A stretch of 64,000 nt of DNA from Prostheceraeus crozeri (Eukaryota > Platyhelminthes > Polycladida > Euryleptidae): positions 186,001 to 250,000 of the forward strand of contig CAJQUW010005348.1 in assembly GCA_907163375.1 (NCBI GenBank), written 5' to 3'. Shown one piece after another: positions 1 through 11,479 of this stretch (within the stretch, counting starts at the first letter, position 1; every line of letters begins with the position of its first letter). The notes below the pieces were generated by a model that worked only from the letters and a program-made list of their open reading frames with translations, had not been told where the DNA came from and made no database searches. The position numbers and the translations under genes were made by a program.

Positions 1-155
1 TTGTAACAACAGGAATGGTGGAAGGAAGGAGAGGAAGAGGGAGACAACGTAGGACGTACGTGAAGGCGCTGGCGGAGGAGTGCAACGTTTCCGCGATTTC
101 CCTGATAAGGGCAACAGCATCAAGAACTGAATGGCGATGGAGGTCACTTTCATGA
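1..155 (+). pseudogene. C-terminal end of a non-LTR retrotransposon reverse transcriptase
   Basis: The frame with codons starting at positions 3, 6, 9 and so on stays open to a TGA at 153-155. It encodes an Arg/Gly-rich stretch (GRRGRGRQRRTYVKALAEE) followed by a helix ending in TEWRWRSLS. A GRGRQR-T segment, then about 25 residues and a terminal R-x-x-WR, is the usual tail of LINE ORF2 proteins after the RT domain. The RT itself would lie before the window. The following bases are probably 3' UTR, whose end I cannot define. This is a family-pattern call; the clade is not assigned. Confidence 0.55.
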
Positions 156-3100
156 TCCCCAATGTTCCGTTTCGACGACGACGACGGTTTGCAGTATTAG
201 GTTCCAATACCAAAACTCCTGCATTTTCGCACGTGGTTCAGAATTTCCTGGCAATGAAACGTTGAATTCTTGAGATGCCTTGTTCTCCTGCGGCTTCTAC
301 TATGTTTCCTACCTGCTCTACCTAGCTTGACAAGAAGCCTGAAGGCCTAAAAATGCATTTAAGTTCTTTTTCGGTGACTGTGCTTTTTAATGAATATGCG
401 CCAGGCAAATTTACTCATCAGGCATGTTTATGTAGGCTACGGGATAGGCAGGGGGAATCCATGCAAGGAACACTAGGGATGCAGAGTTGGTCGGTTCTCT
501 TGCTGATGAACCTAAGTTGTGACTTGCCGGTGTCGGACTTTGTGCTTGACATTTTGCAGCTCCCGGCCGCCAGAGTTTTATGGCAATTTGAGAAAACTTT
601 ATCTTTACCTGTTTTAAGTTAAATCCCATAATTCATAGTAAAGCAAGCATCTTTGTGTATACATTTTTGTTACAATGCACATTATTTGAAATAAACAATT
701 AGTAGACATAGCGAATGCATGTTATATGCTTCAGCTCCTTACTTGACATAATAATATGAAAATTCAATTATCAAAATCAAATTCAATTCTGATAATGGCA
801 AGGCCATTTGAAGTATTGAGCAGTCCCTGAATTGCAGTGAATTGAGTTGTTTTGTTAAAATGTAAGTTTCAATTTGTTTTCATTTTGAAATGCATATGTA
901 AATACTGCTCTCATAGTCACAGACGCTCGTTTTCAATGGATACATATCATGGTCGTATTTTCTGTTTAACAATGATGAACTTAGTGATTTAACCGAAATT
1001 TCATTTGGTAGGCATAAGCCTGCTATTCTCGTAATAGACATTCATATTTTTGTCATAGCTTTTATTACGCATATATGTCGTATGTGAAATTCTTCGGATA
1101 CGTAGTAAGTTTTATCCGCATGTCTTATTGAATATCAAACATTGAATTATTAATTATTTTACTGAATAAGAAGCAGTATGAAAATCAATTCTCCGACCTA
1201 CATGATAAGTGTAAAATTGACGAGCTGACTTATAATGAAATGCTAAAATCAAATGTAAAGAATGTTAGGAAAATACCAGAAATGAAACTGCCTCACTGTG
1301 GACTACCATAGTGAAATGCTGCAGAAACGTCAGCTTTGTCAGTTGATGACAATAAATAATAGAAAATGAAAATTTCATCAAGTTTCACCACACTGTTTTC
1401 AATGCTAGCTAAGTTGTGAAATTGTAAAATTCTAAGTTTTAGATTAAGTATATGGTAATTAAGTATAAATGTTCATGTTCAGGTTAAAAGTTTCAGGACA
1501 TTCAGTTTTACTGGGTTTTGAGTTTATCATTGGAAATAATTAGTTGAAGGCGTGAAACGATCTGACGGTCCTGTAAAAACAGTTTGATAAAAAGAATGGG
1601 GTGATGATTTGATCATTATGAAGAAACTGGCTCCAGCGCATCAGGGGTTGAGGAACCGTGATTTAAGGGCTACGAATGGAAAAAATGCTTCCAGTTGTTA
1701 GGAAGTTTTAAAAAGTGCGCTCTCCATACAGAATTTTGTTTAGTAGATGCAAACTGTCGATGAAGTCATTTTTATATGTTAAATTTGGACTTCACTGAAA
1801 CATGACATTGCCGTGGTCGACGATGTCAGTAAATATTTATTTCATCGGCGATGTCAGAAAACGAATATTTATACTAACAACTTCTTTGCCTCAAATTTCC
1901 TTAATAAGAAACGAATTCACATAGATTTGATAATCACCTGAGAGTACACTCAGAGAAAATGAGATATCGTAATTATCAGCATTCGCCGAATTCGATCCAA
2001 GCACATCTTTGTTACGGTACTTTTCAAAATTGTATTTTCATGATTATTAGTGAGTTAATTTCCAATAAATTAGAAAATCTAGCATAATAAGATGTTTTTT
2101 ACAAGTAACGTTACAATTCTCATAATATTTACACTCGTCTAATCACTAGCTAGTCCATAACAGTGATCAATCAGTCAATGGATTACTAAAAGGGACTGAC
2201 GTAAATAAGGTAAAGCATGCTTCACAGCATGTAAGCTTATTAAAATGATTACAAGCTTAGATAGGTTCTGTGATAGAATCTGCAGCAATCAGTTTTCTCG
2301 TGTTTTTAAAATTTATTGGCATATCCAGTTCAGTAATGAATCACATCATTTCAGATTTTCTGATGTTGAATGTTGGAATGTGTGATAATTTAATTACATA
2401 ATATAATTAAACAACATAAACATACATGTATACATAAAATATTGACGTATTCTTTCTTCTCCAGGAGTGCACTAGAATTCGTCGACAAAAGAATGATGGT
2501 ATTCATTGTACTCAGCCAACTGTACAATGATTTTCACAAAACAGATTTTTTTATTTCCTGCAACGATCAAAAATCTGTTTTGTGAAAACTATCGCATATT
2601 TGGTTCTGGAATCGTATATACCAGCCGACTATTTTTATCACAAATACCTTTCGTATCAACGACATCAACTATTTTACTACTCAGGGTAGCATTATTTGAA
2701 ACACTTAAACTACTAACTGTTCTCAATCAAAAAATTTTTCTTTATTGGTGCCCATTGATATAATGTTCTGATAATTGGATTCATGTTTTTATACTTTCCA
2801 CGAAGATGAAAGTATCATTTATATTATTCGTCTCTTCGTCCGTTTTTTATAGCAATAGGGGCGACACGGAAATCTACACGGCTACAGGAAATCGTAGTCT
2901 GACAAAAGCTCACCATTGACTGACAGTGACACATTACGAATGACGTGATCACTTAAGCACAACACACTAGAGTAAGAGACAGTGATTCACACCCTATCAT
3001 AAAAACTCATGTTTACATGCTATGAATAAATAATTGAACAAGTTAAAAGGTATTTAACTTGAAGTACACAAGAAAAGTAACATGAGAGAATATAAAGAAA

Positions 3101-3448
3101 ACAAAATAAGGAAGATGGAAGAAAATATAAGATACGAAATTATGAACAAAGAATTACAAAATGGTGCTGAGAAAAATTCGCTTTTTCTGTGTACATAAAG
3201 ATGGACGAAGCCATTTTATCGCAACACCTTCGGCCAAACAAGTTCGAATTTTGTACGGCACTTTTTGATTACAGAAAGGTAATTAATACTGCCAGCGGTA
3301 CAATATGAGCATTCTTGGAGGTGTCTCGTGATGCTGGAGGATGTGACTTTTGTTGATCGCGGTCGTCTGGAGCTAGAAGTGAGCCACTTCGGAAGGTGTT
3401 CATTTGTATGAACTCTGATGGACCGTCCACTACTCAACCACAAATGTA
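156..3448. other. AT-rich non-coding stretch
   Basis: No reading frame here has a recognisable domain. The few open frames (for example 353-622 and 2506-2763) are short and have no splice or promoter context that convinces me. The first few hundred bases may be LINE 3' UTR. I see no tandem array, tRNA or transposon end. Confidence 0.5.
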
Positions 3449-3456
3449 ACTATATA

Positions 3457-4970
3457 CAGAGCTGGAAAAATTCCACTGAAATCTTTTAGTTCCAATTCCA
3501 ATTCCGGAGCTGAAATTTCAATTCCAAATCCAATTCCAATTCCATAATAAGATTCAATTCCGATAATTGCATGTCGCGGATAGTGTATCATGTTAATGTA
3601 TCTAACGTTTGTTCGTTTCAATCTAATCCATGTGCCCTTATCCTATCCTCGTTATTCCTGTGTGCCGCTCCCTGCGTCGTTCCTATGTGCGTTTTCATGT
3701 TCATATATCATATTTCTTGTGTACATGTAAATATGTAACCGGTCAGCCTACGCCATTTTCGTTTCGTAAAGCGATATTCAATATCTCGTGAAAAAAGGAA
3801 AAGAAAGTTAACGGTCAGCAAAGAATCAAACGCTGAGAGAGAGAGAGAGATGTGAATAAATCTATTAATAAACTGACAGAAGAGAGAAATTCAATGTGCG
3901 CTGCGAATAACGTGATTGTTGATGACAGAAAAAGCGACGATAAAAATGATATCATGAAATCTGATTAATGATCCATTTTAAAAAGGAGATTAAAAATTCC
4001 GTGAAAGCTAACGAGCAGAGATTAAAGGAAACTCTTTCAATTTTCAAAAGAAAGTGGTTTTATCGTCCAAGTCTCAAAAATTTGTATAAATTAGAAATTG
4101 ACACAACAACAACTACTTACAACAATACAGCAGCGTATACGGCAACACATCAGCGACCGCGATTGAAGATTGACGGTATAAGTAACACTGATCTGATATT
4201 ATTTTGGTATAAGTGAGTCCGATCGAATTGAAGTGAATTCAACATTAAGAAGTGAACTATAGGTGTAAAGTTCTTCTATTATCGTTGCGTATCGTATCTA
4301 TATAACTATAGTCTTTAAAATTTATATTGTTAATTGTTGTGATTGGAAGTTGAATAATAGTTCATGTAATTGAATAATTAATTATTAGAATAATTTGTTG
4401 ACACTGTCTATATTATGATTTGAACTGACAGGGTTGCTGCCCTTTAATGCAGCGTTAATTTTCCTATTTCCAAACCAATTGTTTTTCGTGGGTACAACAA
4501 TCAAGTTAATCTCCAATTTTTGTGCTTATCCTATCAAGAACTAAATTCAACAATATATTTATTTTGATCAATTATCTTACTTGATAAATAGCTAAATATC
4601 AGATTGAACAGAGATGATTTCTCTTTTCATTGTCTGCTTAATCGCTGAAATAGCATTGTCCGGGGCTGTAGGCCCATCGAAATCACAAAAAACACCCTTT
4701 ATTCAACAATAGAATAAAGCTCCCTCTGTAGATCTGTTTCTCTCTTATCTCTGTGTGCCGTTAATACAACGGCCGAGTACTGTGATTTCAATTTTTGTAC
4801 AAATAGATTTATCACAGGTCTATCGAAAAAGTGGAATTGAGGTTTATCAAGGTCAATTCCAATTCCAATTCCAGTAGATTTAAATATCGTCAATTCCAAT
4901 TCCAATTCCGACGAAAAATGGAATTAATTCCGGATCGGAATTAATTCCAATTCCGACTTTTCCAACTCTG
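3457..4970. mobile_element. Non-autonomous hAT element with perfect 8-bp TSD
   Basis: The left end reads cagagctggaaaa and the reverse complement of the right end reads cagagttggaaaa, a 12/13 match. The 8 bases outside each end are identical (actatata at 3449-3456 and 4971-4978), the target duplication length of hAT transposons. Next to both ends lie tandem copies of the hexamer ttccaa on the same strand (about 3488-3545 and 4855-4955). The 1.5-kb interior has no transposase frame; its longest ORF (3968-4216) is unrecognised and probably spurious. Mobility would have depended on a transposase supplied elsewhere. Confidence 0.85.
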
Positions 4971-4978
4971 ACTATATA

Positions 4979-7900
4979 TTTAATTATTTTGATAGGGAAG
5001 AGGGATCTTGGTCTTCGGAGCATTGAAACTCAGGCAATTTGCACGAAAGCAATAGACGATTTGATGTGGTAGAAATGCTTTGACTTTGGCGATATTGCCA
5101 CAAATCTGCAAGGAGTGCTCTCCATAAAACGGAACCACAACAAATAACTCTTTCTTCTTAAACGTCACTCGTTTCTCAGTCTCTGCAGAATATTTAGTAA
5201 TGAACCTTAACGGGAAACCATTCTTTAATAGACTATTGTGGTGACCATATGCGACGAATGCGATAAAAGAGTTTTCACCAAATTAATCTTATATCTTTTT
5301 GGACAAAACGATGAAATCTATGTTTAAAGTCCTATAAAAGTATTTTCCAAAATACTTTGTTGAATAAAGAAGCATCTATTGGATGATTTTCTCATCTAAG
5401 AAAGAATCGCCGAATTTTTTAGTGAATTTGAGATCGCTGTGCATAGAATTAAGCGCATTGACGTCCCATGTCCCATCTCTTCGATCGATGCTATTGCTTC
5501 CATAGTCAGAAATAAATGTGATAAGATGGAACCTCTTCAGAAAAGAACCGGGTGTCTTAAATGTCTCTTAAATTGAAAGGCATATTTTGTATTTCATATT
5601 TTTGCAAATAAAGTTTCACTTGACAATATAATCGATTGATTTTAAGACCGGCCAGAACTCTGCATTAGATCAACCCTGAGGTCGACCAAAAACCGGTCTA
5701 AACACACCCCGGCCAGTCAGCTACGTAAGGTAGTCTGAAAGAAGCCGGTCGTTTGTGCAGCCAGGTTCGAAATTCGTTATTTTCAAGTGAGTTACTGTTT
5801 CAGAGTTCGTCATTAATAGCGAGGAAACGGCATCAGAATTTAGGAAATAGGGACTTGAAATTAACGGATTGTTATTACAGTCACACTACCTGTATGTCAG
5901 TGCACATTGTGGAAGCATCAAATGTAAAATAATATAGGAATAGAGTATAAGAAACATAGCTATACTCACTATCTCTCGGAAGTTTTACATATCAAATATG
6001 AATAAATAAAATAACAATTCGCGCCTGATGCATTTGAATTAATTTGTTATTTGAGTACATTTATCAAATCTAATTTCATGCATCCAAAACTAAACTTTCA
6101 CCATTGAATTTCAGTCTTGAAATGCACTTATCTACCTGATTTGCCGGATAGAAAAAATTTTCAAATGTTTTTCACATGATTGTTCTTGATATAAATGTTT
6201 TCTGTACATTATTCTTGCAGAATTATAATCTAAGTAAGGATAAAAGGAATTTAGATTTCAATTTCCTTTTTGCATTGTCATGCCATACATTTCAAAGCTT
6301 TCATTCAATGTTGCCGTTGAGTGCATTTACATGAACTAAACCAGCAGTCTGATAAAATTTTCATCTGGATAAAAGATAAAACAATGACAAATACTCAATA
6401 TTCATCTTCTCAACGATTCAAGCATAATCGAGGCAGGAATGTAAATAATTTCATAAAAAGTATTTAATTTCATGCGGTGAAATTAAACGCGGTGCTAGAA
6501 CGCAGCAGATAGGAGTATGTTTCAGTCTGATCTATTTTTTCGGTTGAAATCTTGATCAGTAAATTGGAAATCATGCATTCAATATGTGATTATTTGCATA
6601 TTCAACTATTTGCTGCGATAAAATCATCGTGTTTCACGCAAATAGAATAGCTAAAGTTTCAATGAAAATGTAAAGTGTGCCAACATTCATCTGTATACTT
6701 ACGGGATTTTGCAAACTGTCTTTACAGCAGGTTGCATGAAGTGCAATCGCCGGGAAGAAAGTAGAAGTAGCTGTTCTGAGGTTCCTACGAATTCAATGTG
6801 GCTCTGCAAGTACCAGTTAAAAATGTAACTACCGGTAACGACCGAAATCGAAGTTAATGTTTGACTTGCAATATGCGTTGGATCACGATTCTCTCACAAC
6901 CAGACGTTGTTGTGCAACAACACATTGCATTATTGAAGTGTGCTATTGTATATATGGCTATCAATTCAATTAGTCGGCCTACCATTACATAGACACATTA
7001 CAGCATTGCTGGTTGTTTGTTTGCATGTGGTATTCAATTGAATGCTTTAATCATGCTTCATTGCATAAGGAAAAAGTGAATCAACGAAGATACAAAAATA
7101 AGTAAATGGTTGAGAAAGAATATTGGATATCAGCCAATGCCACTTGTCAGTTAGAGTGCCTACAGTTGAGGCCATTGATGCTTATGGACAGTCTATCTCA
7201 CTATCTATTTTGTATCCACCAGAGAAAATATGCAATCAAGAGAAATGCAGAAACTTTGTTCAGAAGATTAATGTGTAATAAGAATAGAGGAGAATTACTT
7301 GATATTTTAGCAGATTGCATTTTCCATTGTGACCCAAAATTCTATTGAGTGAAAGATTTTGCGGATGAACACTAATAGCGAGGGAAATGGAACTAAAAAA
7401 ATGGGTTGCTATCACAGTCAGATCAACTGCATACTAATTAATGTATATTGCTTTCGTTTTCTATTCCTTCTTGATTAAAATGGCTACTACGATTTGTAAC
7501 TCAAGATATGTTTGCCTAAACATATTTTTAGTCGTTGTATATTACAATCGCAATAAATTCTTGTACACCTCTGCATAGCATCACAAAAGCCCACGATATT
7601 CACTACAGATTGTGGTAAACTTAAGCCTCCTTTATATTTTGTTGGCAATTTATTAAAATCTAATTATTATTCAGTTCGCTCCAAAATCTCACTATACTTC
7701 AGTCTGGTCATCCTGAAAACATGATGACAAATGGAGAAGCATGATGTAAAATCGCAGCTTTAATGCCAGTTCATGCTTAATGAAATCTATGAAATCCATA
7801 AGAGATATTTGACATAGACACAATTTAAGTCTTCATGACCGCAGCTGGCTTGACCAGGATTCGAGCACAAGTCAGCTATAGAGCTTAGCAAGCTCTCTAT

Positions 7901-8083
7901 CCGCACGGCCAGACAGACGGCATAAATGAAGCGTTGAGGAAAGCCATTGTTCTTTATTGCAGATAAAATAATGCAATCCGCAAATCTATCGTGGAGGAAA
8001 CAGTCAAGTAATTAAGCAAATTGATATTATTAATCAACAACACGCTTCAGCTAGCAGCTGCTGCTTGATTGTGTAGTGCGTCA
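4979..8083. other. Non-coding stretch with one tRNA-like segment
   Basis: No gene is recognised. The ORF at 7106-7348 (80 aa) has no motif that I know and no supporting splice signals. A tRNA-like segment on the minus strand near 7.85-7.91 kb is listed separately. The remainder is AT-rich. Confidence 0.45.
7850..7912 (-). repeat. tRNA-like segment, possible SINE head
   Basis: On the minus strand the segment contains gctcgaatcct (7857-7867), close to the RNA polymerase III B box (GGTTCGANTCC), with a possible but weak A-box region about 40 bases upstream. It does not fold into an acceptable tRNA by eye, so a decayed tRNA-derived SINE is more likely than a gene. Low confidence. Confidence 0.3.
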
Positions 8084-9506
8084 CAAAGGTGGACTATCCG
8101 TATCGGCATCCGCGCAGATGCGGATGCGGATGCGGATGCAGATACGGAAATTTGGTATTTTGCGGTTATGGTTAGGATGCGGATCTTGTTTGGCTGGGAT
8201 TTTGAATGTTGCGGATAGAAGACTTAATGAACAAATTAAACGACCTACATTTTTCTTTCGGGGCATAATACTGAGTAAAATGTTAAGGATCAAACTATTC
8301 CTACAAATTCATAGACACTGTGCCAGACTGAATTTCAAGCAATATCCATATCAGCACAGTACCCGTAGTGCATAGGCTCTATATGCATTACATGTAGGTA
8401 GGCTGTACTGTGACACGAATGACTTTGAAGCTTTCATCATTCAATATACACTCAGATAGACATAGATAGAACTTTATTGCTTTCATTCCGGTGTAAAGAT
8501 AGGTCTAAAGCTAAGCTACGCAGATAAGACTTCGATATGCAGGAGGTTTCAAGTGCACTTAAAAATGTCTACAAGTTTATAGCACTTGGTTTGTAGGATT
8601 TCTAGTCCATACATACTTTTGAATATGCCTACTAGAAACAGCCTATGGAAGCTGAATAAAATGATAAATAAAGTATGTGCTTACAAGTACGTAGTGTGGT
8701 ATAACTATACGTGAGAATAACTGTGATGTCCTTAGCAATCGTCATGATGCGGAAAGGTCCATTCACACTGAACGCACCGCGGCGCGTCCTGACGCTCCCA
8801 GAATTTTTGTAGAGACCCTTATAAAAAACTTTGTAAAGACTCTTATTTTGAAAAACCTTAATAAACCTATGAGACTGTTCACATCGGACGCGGCGCTGTC
8901 TCTGTGTAAACAGACCCACAGGTTTATTAAGGTTCTGAACAAAATTCTGGACGCATGAGGACACGCCGCGCCGCGTCCGATTTGAATCTGCCTCAACGAG
9001 GCCTAAATTCAGTCTGCTCATAAAGTACCTGTGGGTGTGGGTGTATATACCAGGTTATGTCCACGTGAGCAAGCCTATTAACATTAAGAATTGAGATTTT
9101 TAAGTTCAATAGCAGTGTTCTTTATGCTTTAGTGATTCAAAATGCCAAAAGAGGCCCGTTTATAACACTACCAGTAATGAAAGCAATTCATATGCAGAAT
9201 CCGGTCCCAAACAATAGTGGACTACATTGCTAGTATACATGTAGCCTAGACTAAGCTTGCTATTCATAGCTTTGCATGGGCTCATTTGTCTGCTTATTGG
9301 ACTATAGCCTAGTTCTAAAATCCTCAAAGTCACAGATGGTCCTACAAAGTTTCTCTGAATCTGCGCGAATCGCAGAATAATTTCGAAGATTTTTATCATT
9401 ATTGTGGATTTGGTGCGGATACAGCGCAGATGTGGATGCAGATGATTGACTTTGGATTTTGCGGATGCGGACGTGGATCTGGAAAATTAAGTTTTGTTCA
9501 CCTCTG
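8084..9506. mobile_element. hAT-like element with gcggat-rich ends
   Basis: The left end begins caaaggtggac and the right end, reverse-complemented, begins cagaggtgaac. The flanking octamers gtgcgtca and gtacgtgc match at only 5 of 8 positions, so the insertion is old or the ends are slightly misplaced. Subterminal regions on both sides hold repeats of gcggat/gatgcg on the same strand (8110-8180 and 9410-9480). This matches the design of the 3.5-kb element, with a different microrepeat. There is no transposase; the ORFs inside are shadows of the repeats or unrecognised. Confidence 0.45.
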
Positions 9507-11151
9507 GTACGTGCTTTGCAGAACCATGTTGTGACATAGGTAATCATCAACAATTCTTCTACACCCTGTGGATGGAGCACTTGTTTAGTTTTCTAACCTT
9601 CTTGTGATCGAGTCCTGGTCATGCGAGTTGTGGACGTGAAGATAGAAGTGTGCTAGCGTCCATCTGTACTTAATTTGTTTAAATCCGACAACAACTGTTA
9701 GCTATTGTGTAAAGTTTGTGTAAATTTGAGCTATAAAATACATTTTGAGTTATTCAGCTAAAATTTGTGACCTAAAAAGTGATCTAATACGAGATCTACA
9801 TATCGAAATTCCATAAAATAAATAGACATTGTATTATACGACAAGCTCTACTTCTCTATCAGACGAAGCAGCTGCACTTGCTGAAGAATGTCTTAAATTC
9901 AATCAATTGTCCCTCCAAGCAAGTCGGCTACTGACTTGCTCACTGGGGTTTACGCCGCAACATACCTTTAGTGGATTAAAATTCCAATTCACTCTCAAAA
10001 CGACTTTCAAAAAGAGCATTCGATAATTAATTTTACCTAGTTAATAATTCACTGCATTGTGCCTGTGACATGTGACAGCATCTGCTCAGTGAAATTTTGT
10101 TGTGATATTGAACACACCACATAATGTTATTCATTAAGTCAGTGATACACGTTATATAGAATAATTAGGACGCACAGTCGCACATGTATTTCAAGGAACT
10201 GTCAACTGTAGTCGTCCAGTGACCACCACCCTAAAGCGAAAATACAAAATTCGTGAATTAGCAAGAAACTGAATGAATCTCACAAGTCACAATTCAACGT
10301 TTTGCATTTTTACTCGAGAACAGACACAAATGCATAAACTCCTTTAGCTTTCAGTCAATGCATGACAAAGTTATGCATGTGATTGGCATCATTATTATGG
10401 CAAAAAATGATAATCAGCTTGGTGATTGTTCAACACAACTAAATAAAACTGAGCATGTTGTTCACAGCTCAACTTCCTTATTATTTTTTTGAAATATCGA
10501 TAAGACCTCATTTTGACGTAGCAATTTACAGTAATTGGTAGATGAAAGTGATTTATCAACTGCCTCTAGTTTGTTTCGACAAAATTTGCCTAACTTGCAA
10601 AATTTGACTTTCGTAATGTAAGCCCTAAACATTGATAAGAGATTTTTGTAAAATATGTGCAGTTGCTGTTGAATTTCTTTAGGAAACATGTTCATATCAC
10701 CTACTAAGGTCTGCATTCATTCACATGTATTAATTATATTTCAGAGTTACATTCCAAAACATCCCGAAGATGAAAATTCGGACTATTTCAATTTCAAAAG
10801 ACATAACATTGCAGAGGGAACTGTCCTTTTCCACAATTGCTGTTGGAATATCAGAAATGCATGATATTTTGGTTGGACAGTTGCTATTTGTTTAGAACGA
10901 GCCAATGATTGCACAGAGTTGATTGCAAAACTGCTTCTACTTCTTCAAAAAGGAATTAATTGAATCCATATAGTGCTGCATATTTATTTCCCGATACATC
11001 GCTCCAAGTGTTTGTGTTCTTACGTAACTGCAAGCAATGTGGCTTGCACATTTGCACAATTTCATGAGAATGTGTGAAAGCTTTTATTCCTACGTCCTTC
11101 TATCTTTCTCTTAGCATTTCAAAAATTCTATAAAAGTTTCAGTAATTAGGA
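9507..11151. other. Non-coding stretch upstream of the K2P exon
   Basis: No frame is recognised. The region should include the 5' UTR and promoter of the channel gene, but I see no clear TATA box or CpG-rich segment close to 11152. Confidence 0.4.
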
Positions 11152-11479
11152 ATGAGCCGCGGGTGTTGTACAGTGCTTCATCTGCGTGCAGATAATACCC
11201 GTTTTCTTTTATTAGCTGTTTTTATGATGGCTTATATGCTCTCCGGAGCAGCTCTTTTCATGTGGCTCGAACAAGACAATGAGCGTCGTTTGAAGGGAGA
11301 ATACACTCAAATCCTCACAGAATTCCAACGATTATATCCTATGATCAATAAAACTGATCTCGACACACTCCTTCGAGTTCATGGTGAAGCTTATTCGTCT
11401 GGACTTCTACACGACAAGCGCCAACGATGGGATTTTGCGGGATCCTTCTACTTCGTGGGAACAGTCGTTTCAACCATTG
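11152..11479 (+). CDS. Two-pore (K2P) potassium channel, THIK-like, first coding exon
   Basis: The exon encodes 109 residues and one base of the next codon. Residues about 18-40 form the first membrane helix (RFLLLAVFMMAYMLSG followed by AALFMWLE). Then comes the extracellular cap region with an NKT glycosylation site, and the pore helix WDFAGSFYFVGTVVSTIG, where the first selectivity filter begins. The NTRFLLLA and WDF-G-FYFVGTVVSTIG segments are those of the THIK group (KCNK12/13). A consensus donor (g|gtaagt) at 11479/11480 interrupts the first glycine codon of the G(Y/F)G filter, in phase 1, which is the conserved K2P intron position. Translation past 11480 is intron read-through. The product would be a dimeric plasma-membrane leak channel; the remaining exons were not found in this window. 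Confidence 0.85.

Noticed and set aside
7850..7912. Functional tRNA gene
   Set aside because: B-box-like sequence is present, but the arms do not pair into a cloverleaf; treated as a SINE-like remnant.
8081..8293. Arg/Ile repeat ORF antisense to gcggat repeats
   Set aside because: Low-complexity translation of the subterminal microrepeats.
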